Of a stretch of DNA of 8,548 bases, positions 6,105 through 8,548 are shown piece by piece. The DNA is from Clostridia bacterium (GTDB lineage: Bacteria > Bacillota > Clostridia > UBA1381), in the NCBI GenBank assembly GCA_017420825.1, contig JAFQNU010000035.1, positions 1 through 8,548 of the forward strand. The letters are read 5' to 3'. Under the pieces are notes generated by a model. It was not told the origin of the DNA and did not search any database. It saw only the letters and a list, made by a program, of their open reading frames with translations. Within the stretch, counting starts at the first letter, position 1. Each line of letters starts with the position of its first letter. Both the position numbers and the translations under genes were made by a program.

Positions 6105-6838
6105 CAATAATACACCTCTGTTAAATATAATCCATCTGCAGGAGCGGTTATACCAGCCCGTTTTCTGTCACGAGACTCAATAATATCCGCCACATCTTCA
6201 ACATTTATTTTTCCGTTACCAACAAACACAAGAGTACCAGAAATAATACGCACCATATTATATAAAAATCCGTTTCCTGTTACCTCTATTTTAATTAAAT
6301 CATTTTCTTTTGAAACATTAAGAGAATATATAGTTCTTACAGTTGTTGACACCGTAAAGCCTGCCGCAGCAAACCCTATAAAATCATGAGTACCTTCAAA
6401 AAATTTAGCCGCTTTCTGCATTTTTTCAACATCAATTTCATATCTGTAATGCCATGAATGTTTTGCTAAGAAAGGGTCTCTGTATTGTGAATTTAAAACG
6501 TAATAGGTATAAGTTTTTGCTTTCGCACTTCTTTGTGCATCAAATATATCTGAAACATCTTCTGCATTAATACAAACTATATCCTCCGGAAGATATCTAT
6601 TTAATGCACAAGGTAGCTTTTCACAAGGAATATTAGACTCTGTTTTAAAACTTGCAACATAACGTTTTGCATGAACTCCTGCATCTGTTCTTCCACACCC
6701 TGAAAGCTTTGGTTTTGTACCTGTAAGCTTCATGATTGCATTTTCCAAAACCTCCTGAACAGTTATTGCATTCTCCTGAATCTGCCAGCCATGGTATCCC
6801 GAACCATCATAGCTTAGTGTTAATTTTATATTTCTCAT
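6104..6838 (-). CDS. truA: tRNA pseudouridine(38-40) synthase TruA
   Basis: Converts uridines 38, 39 and 40 of the tRNA anticodon arm to pseudouridine. At 244 residues it has the usual family length. Visible motifs are LTLSYDGSGYHGWQ at 6-19, the catalytic block GCGRTDAGVHA at 47-57 with the nucleophile Asp52, FDAQRSAKAKTYTYY around 103-117, GTHDFIGFAAAG near 151-162, and GNGFLYNMVRIISGTL near 193-208, typical of the C-terminal half. The frame can be extended 24 codons upstream to 6910, but that would overlap ecfT by 64 nt. The ATG at 6838-6836 is the right start because GAGGG (6844-6848) precedes it by five bases. It lies 8 nt after the ecfT stop. The order ecfA1-ecfA2-ecfT-truA is classic in Firmicutes; the rplM-rpsI pair that often follows is absent here. 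Confidence 0.97.
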   Translation of the reverse strand: MRNIKLTLSYDGSGYHGWQIQENAITVQEVLENAIMKLTGTKPKLSGCGRTDAGVHAKRYVASFKTESNIPCEKLPCALNRYLPEDIVCINAEDVSDIFDAQRSAKAKTYTYYVLNSQYRDPFLAKHSWHYRYEIDVEKMQKAAKFFEGTHDFIGFAAAGFTVSTTVRTIYSLNVSKENDLIKIEVTGNGFLYNMVRIISGTLVFVGNGKINVEDVADIIESRDRKRAGITAPADGLYLTEVYY

Positions 6839-6843
6839 TTTAA

Positions 6844-6848
6844 CCCTC
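6844..6848 (-). promoter_or_regulatory. Ribosome binding site fixing the truA start
   Basis: The minus strand reads GAGGG, overlapping the ecfT stop codon (TGA at 6849-6847) and lying five bases before the ATG at 6838-6836. It favours this start over the upstream in-frame one at 6910. Confidence 0.7.
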
Positions 6849-7659
6849 ACAATAACTGTATTACCAACAGTGCGGAAAAATATACTATGCAAAAAACAAG
6901 CACATACCAATCAAGTTCGCACATCTTCATTTCTTTCATTCTTGTCCTGTTTATTCCTCCGTTATAGCATCTTGAATCCATCGCCGCCGCAAGCTCATCA
7001 GCCCTGCGGAACGCACTTACGAACAACGGTATCAAAAGCGGTATCATTGCTTTAGCCCTATTAATAATATTTTTGCTTTCAAAATCTGCACCTCGTGCCT
7101 TTTGCGCCTTTATAATTTTATCTGTTTCCTCTGCAAGCGTAGGAATAAATCTGATTGCGATAGACATCATCATAGCAATTTCATGTGCAGGCACCTTTAT
7201 TATTTCAAATGGTTTTAAAAGTCTTTCAATTGCATCGGTAAGCATGAGCGGTTTTGTTGTTAAAGTCAATAATGATGTTGCACATACTAATAGTGTAAGC
7301 CTTAAAAACATCGAAACACTCATCCCTATCCCCTGTCTGGTGATTGTAAGTGAAAAATCTCCAACAAGATGTTTTGACCACACTGTCTCGCCGGGAGTTA
7401 AAAACAAATTAATAACAACGGTAAACGCTATAATAAATAAAAGCGGTTTTAAACCTTTTATAATAAATTTCACGGGAATTTTACTCAACACTATAATAAA
7501 AAGAGTAAATAAAATCATAAGTGAATAAGAAATCGGTGTAGATATAAGAAAAAGCACTATAATGAAAGCAAGAGTCAGTATAATTTTTACCCTTGCGTCT
7601 GTTCTGTGCAGAATTGAATTTCCTGAAACATACTGTCCTAATGTAATATCCTTAAACAT
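6847..7659 (-). CDS. ecfT: Energy-coupling factor transporter transmembrane protein EcfT
   Basis: The membrane scaffold of group A ECF importers. It joins the two ATPases to exchangeable S-components for vitamins and metals such as riboflavin, thiamine, folate, biotin or cobalt. It has 270 residues, the usual length. Hydrophobic helices lie at about 24-41, 43-59, 68-87, 115-135 and 250-268. The long cytoplasmic coupling-helix region carries the first Ala-Arg-Gly box, KAQKARGADF at 184-193. The second box reads AMDSRCYNGG at 226-235, so the usual Ala-Arg-Gly is Ser-Arg-Cys here; the coupling Arg230 is kept. The ATG at 7659-7657 overlaps the ecfA2 coding end by 8 nt, with only a weak AGAAAG ahead, which suggests translational coupling. 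No S-component is encoded in the window, so the substrate cannot be named. Confidence 0.95.
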   Translation of the reverse strand: MFKDITLGQYVSGNSILHRTDARVKIILTLAFIIVLFLISTPISYSLMILFTLFIIVLSKIPVKFIIKGLKPLLFIIAFTVVINLFLTPGETVWSKHLVGDFSLTITRQGIGMSVSMFLRLTLLVCATSLLTLTTKPLMLTDAIERLLKPFEIIKVPAHEIAMMMSIAIRFIPTLAEETDKIIKAQKARGADFESKNIINRAKAMIPLLIPLFVSAFRRADELAAAMDSRCYNGGINRTRMKEMKMCELDWYVLVFCIVYFSALLVIQLL

Positions 7660-8503
7660 TCTTTCTATTTCCCATTCTGTCCTTTAAAATTTGTGCTGCA
7701 TAGCCCACTGTATATATATCCTGCGGAAGCCCAGCACCAAACTCATTTAATCTGTTAATAAGCTGCGTAATCTGTGGAATGTTGAGTCCTATTTTCTCTA
7801 ACCCTCTGCAATCAGCAAAAATTTCAGCTACACTTCCCTGCTTATATACCGTACCCTTGTTCATGACAATAATATTTTTTGCCACCCTTGCAACATCCTC
7901 CATACTATGCGAAACAAGTACAACTGTAAGCTCATCTTTTAGCTTTTCAAGCACGGATAATAGCTTGTCCCTACCTTTTGGGTCAAGTCCTGCGGTAGGC
8001 TCATCAAGAATTAAAATTTCAGGTTGCATCGATAAAACTCCTGCAATAGCAACCCGTCTTTTCTGTCCCCCTGATATCTCAAACGGCGATTTTTCCAAAA
8101 GCTTTTCTTCAATATTTACCAATTCACAGGCATGCAAAACTCTTTTTTTTATTTCCTCATCTTCAAGACCAAGATTTTTCGGTCCAAATGCTATATCCTT
8201 ACATACTGTCTCTTCAAAAAGCTGATGTTCAGGGTACTGGAATACAAGTCCTACTTTTTGACGTATTTGCCTAATATCAACACCTTTTTGGGTAATATCA
8301 ATACCATTAATAAAAATTTTTCCCTCATGAGGCTTAATAAGACCATTTAGGTGCTGTATTAATGTTGATTTTCCCGAGCCTGTATGTCCAATTATTGCTG
8401 TAAATTCCTTGTCTCTTATCTCAAAATTTACATCCTTTAAGGCATACCGTTCATCCGGCAAACCACAGTTGTATATATGACTAAGACCTTCTACCTTTAT
8501 CAC
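7652..8503 (-). CDS. ecfA2: Energy-coupling factor transporter ATP-binding protein EcfA2
   Basis: ABC ATPase that with EcfA1 powers the ECF importer. With the GTG start it has 283 residues. Visible motifs are Walker A GHTGSGKST at 39-47, the Q-loop in GLVFQYPEHQLFEETV at 85-100 (Gln89), signature ISGGQKRR at 143-150, Walker B ILILDEPTAGLD at 163-174 with catalytic Glu168, and the switch His199 in VSHSMEDV. The stretch of about 75 residues after the nucleotide-binding domain is the EcfA-specific dimerisation tail. An in-frame TTG at 8521 would start inside the Shine-Dalgarno. The GTG at 8503-8501 lies 8 bases after AGAGGAG (8512-8518) and begins MIKVEGLSHIYN, the usual opening, so I chose it. 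EcfA2 rather than EcfA1 is inferred from position next to ecfT and the LPDERYALKDVNF-type start. It overlaps ecfT by 8 nt. Confidence 0.93.
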   Translation of the reverse strand: MIKVEGLSHIYNCGLPDERYALKDVNFEIRDKEFTAIIGHTGSGKSTLIQHLNGLIKPHEGKIFINGIDITQKGVDIRQIRQKVGLVFQYPEHQLFEETVCKDIAFGPKNLGLEDEEIKKRVLHACELVNIEEKLLEKSPFEISGGQKRRVAIAGVLSMQPEILILDEPTAGLDPKGRDKLLSVLEKLKDELTVVLVSHSMEDVARVAKNIIVMNKGTVYKQGSVAEIFADCRGLEKIGLNIPQITQLINRLNEFGAGLPQDIYTVGYAAQILKDRMGNRKNV

Positions 8504-8511
8504 AATCGGTA

Positions 8512-8518
8512 CTCCTCT
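8512..8518 (-). promoter_or_regulatory. Ribosome binding site fixing the ecfA2 GTG start
   Basis: The minus strand reads AGAGGAG, 8 bases upstream of GTG 8503-8501. It overlaps the TGA (8520-8518) of the frame entering from the right edge. This spacing favours GTG over the in-frame TTG at 8521. Confidence 0.8.
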
Positions 8519-8548
8519 CAAAATTTAACTATAACAGCATCTCCATTA
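8518..8548 (-). CDS. C-terminal end of an upstream gene, probably ecfA1 (cut by window edge)
   Basis: Nine sense codons (NGDAVIVKF) followed by TGA at 8520-8518. It is the only minus-strand frame open from the window edge to the ecfA2 ribosome binding site. The assignment to EcfA1 rests only on the standard ecfA1-ecfA2-ecfT gene order; the fragment itself is too short to identify. Confidence 0.35.
   Translation of the reverse strand, partial: NGDAVIVKF

Noticed and set aside
6839..6910. 24-codon N-terminal extension of TruA
   Set aside because: It would overlap ecfT by 64 nt, lacks a ribosome binding site and precedes the normal TruA opening MRNIKLTLSYDG, which has GAGGG at proper spacing.
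7073..8225. Plus-strand frames of about 150 codons opposite ecfT and ecfA2
   Set aside because: They mirror strongly conserved transporter genes on the other strand and contain no recognisable domain.
8504..8521. TTG start for EcfA2 six codons upstream
   Set aside because: The extension would lie across its own Shine-Dalgarno; GTG at 8503 has ideal spacing and gives the usual N-terminus.
1..8548. CRISPR array, insertion sequence, prophage, defence system or biosynthetic cluster
   Set aside because: There are no spaced direct repeats, transposase or integrase motifs, tRNA genes or attachment-like repeats. The genes present are housekeeping or unknown envelope proteins.

Overview
The window is an AT-rich stretch of chromosome, and every gene I can support is on the minus strand. 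Gene content and style point to a Firmicute of class Clostridia: a group A ECF transporter module beside truA, small Cys-rich and DUF5711-like proteins typical of that class, AGGAGG-type ribosome binding sites and sigma-A-like promoters. This placement rests on recognition, not on a search. I see no rRNA, tRNA, CRISPR array, insertion sequence or phage gene. TAA, TAG and TGA all end genes here, so the code is the standard bacterial one.

In transcription order (right to left), the window opens with the probable last codons of ecfA1 at the right edge. A tightly packed array follows: ecfA2, ecfT, truA, a membrane-anchored DUF5711-like protein, a CvpA family gene and rho. Starts and stops overlap or abut (8-nt overlap ecfA2/ecfT, 8-nt gap ecfT/truA, TGATG between truA and the DUF5711-like gene, TAAATG before cvpA), so this is probably one transcription unit. 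It joins vitamin or cofactor uptake (ECF module), tRNA pseudouridylation (TruA), two envelope proteins of uncertain role and the termination factor Rho. The cvpA gene has an in-frame TAA about two-thirds of the way along. The remaining 69 sense codons stay open in the same frame and keep family-like sequence, and this is the most notable anomaly in the window.

After rho come single-gene units. A membrane-anchored protein of unknown function (1990-2652) has a near-consensus promoter and a strong intrinsic terminator. aroF (775-1803), encoding DAHP synthase, the entry enzyme of the shikimate pathway, has its own promoter and terminator. Below it a 56-residue Cys-rich protein (526-696), probably DUF6472, lies 13 nt upstream of metF (methylenetetrahydrofolate reductase), which runs off the left edge.

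Overall this is a housekeeping region. I found no convincing new multi-gene system. The items worth a second look are the interrupted cvpA, the DUF5711/CvpA pair fused to the ECF-truA-rho array, the small Cys-rich gene coupled to metF, and a few regulatory-looking dyads.
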